The translations under genes and the position numbers were made by a program. DNA of 5,121 nucleotides, taken from assembly GCA_963693635.1 (NCBI GenBank), contig CAVOBC010000349.1, positions 1-5,121 on the forward strand. Direction: 5' to 3'. The stretch's first letter is position 1, and the number at the start of each line of letters is the position of its first letter. Positions 4,851 through 5,121 of this stretch are shown piece by piece. The notes under the pieces were generated by a model. The model worked only from the letters and a program-made list of their open reading frames with translations. It was not told the DNA's origin and did no database searches. This DNA comes from CAVOBC01 sp963693635 (GTDB taxonomy: Bacteria > Pseudomonadota > Gammaproteobacteria > Pseudomonadales > Azotimanducaceae).

Positions 4851-5121
4851 ATGCACGTGCTGATCGTTGCCCATTACTTCCCGCCACTCCTGACTGTCGG
4901 TGCCAACCGGCCGCACAGTTGGGCGCGCTACTGGTCAAGACACGGACATGAGATCACGGTGCTTACCACGCGAAAGTACCCCATCGATGGGCCCGCGAAC
5001 GCAAATGCGCGTTTGGAAATGAATGATCTCGGCGTCCGGGTCATCGAAGTGGACTATCTTGCAGGCTCTTCATTCACTGAAGGCTCTTCATTCGCTGAAG
5101 GCTCTTCATTCGCTGAAGGCT
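4851..5121 (+). CDS. Glycosyltransferase, GT4-type N-terminal domain, cut by the right edge
   Basis: Ninety codons are present and the frame is still open at the window end. The start MHVLIVAHYFPP, then GANRPHSWARYWSRHGHEITVLTTRKYP (18-44) and GVRVIEVDYL (61-70), is the standard first beta-alpha-beta unit of GT-B retaining glycosyltransferases, closest in feel to WcaI-like enzymes of exopolysaccharide synthesis. In that family the N-terminal half binds the acceptor and the missing C-terminal half binds the nucleotide sugar. From residue 72 the sequence becomes a repeated hexapeptide (GSSFTE, GSSFAE, GSSFAE, G). Repeats fall where the family usually has a variable surface loop. The gene starts 38 bp after the hydrolase stop; no ribosome site is visible, so translation may be coupled or leaderless. 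The ATG at 4828 is in another frame and soon meets a stop. Confidence 0.85.
   Translation, partial: MHVLIVAHYFPPLLTVGANRPHSWARYWSRHGHEITVLTTRKYPIDGPANANARLEMNDLGVRVIEVDYLAGSSFTEGSSFAEGSSFAEG
5063..5121 (+). repeat. 18-bp tandem repeat within the glycosyltransferase gene
   Basis: The unit AGGCTCTTCATTCGCTGA occurs at 5063-5080 (with A at 5076, changing Ala to Thr), 5081-5098 and 5099-5116, with a partial copy at 5117-5121 running into the window edge. The period is a multiple of three, so the frame is kept. The near identity at DNA level points to recent expansion by slippage. Confidence 0.93.

Overview
The window looks like bacterial chromosome with fairly high GC (about 60% by eye). Genes are tightly packed, there is a classic Sec/lipobox signal peptide, and the protein families (CoxG-like SRPBCC, oligopeptidase B, SCP2-like, alpha/beta hydrolase, family-4 glycosyltransferase) fit a proteobacterium. 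The lineage cannot be fixed from the sequence alone. I see no rRNA, tRNA, CRISPR array or insertion sequence.

Left part (1-2975, minus strand). A 15-bp tandem repeat array at 1-113 continues past the left edge. Then come two genes read leftwards: a membrane-lipoprotein version of oligopeptidase B (750-2975) and, 34 bp further on, a short CoxG-like protein (236-715) with a TTG start and a strong ribosome binding site. They are probably co-transcribed. The peptidase keeps the full Ser-Asp-His triad. It has gained a lipoprotein signal peptide, and it appears to have lost one acidic residue from each of the two carboxylate pairs that give classical oligopeptidase B its basic-residue specificity.

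Middle (2976-3418). A divergent, gene-free control region of about 440 bp. It holds three inverted repeats on the peptidase side (3011-3029, 3044-3070, 3079-3094). A 12-base word inside the first of them recurs exactly, in the opposite orientation, on the other side (3296-3307). This looks like a shared operator for the two divergent units.

Right part (3419-5121, plus strand). A small SCP2-like lipid-binding protein (3419-3814) is followed by a spacer made of degenerate 14-17 bp repeats, an alpha/beta hydrolase with an intact triad (3952-4812), and the N-terminal 90 codons of a GT4-type glycosyltransferase (4851 to the right edge). The glycosyltransferase carries an in-frame 18-bp repeat coding for a six-residue unit. 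The SCP2-like protein and the hydrolase may act on the same hydrophobic substrate. The glycosyltransferase probably opens a separate envelope-polysaccharide function.

The most notable points are the exported lipoprotein oligopeptidase B with altered specificity residues, the mirrored 12-bp motif in the divergent region, and three unrelated short-period repeat arrays within 5 kb.
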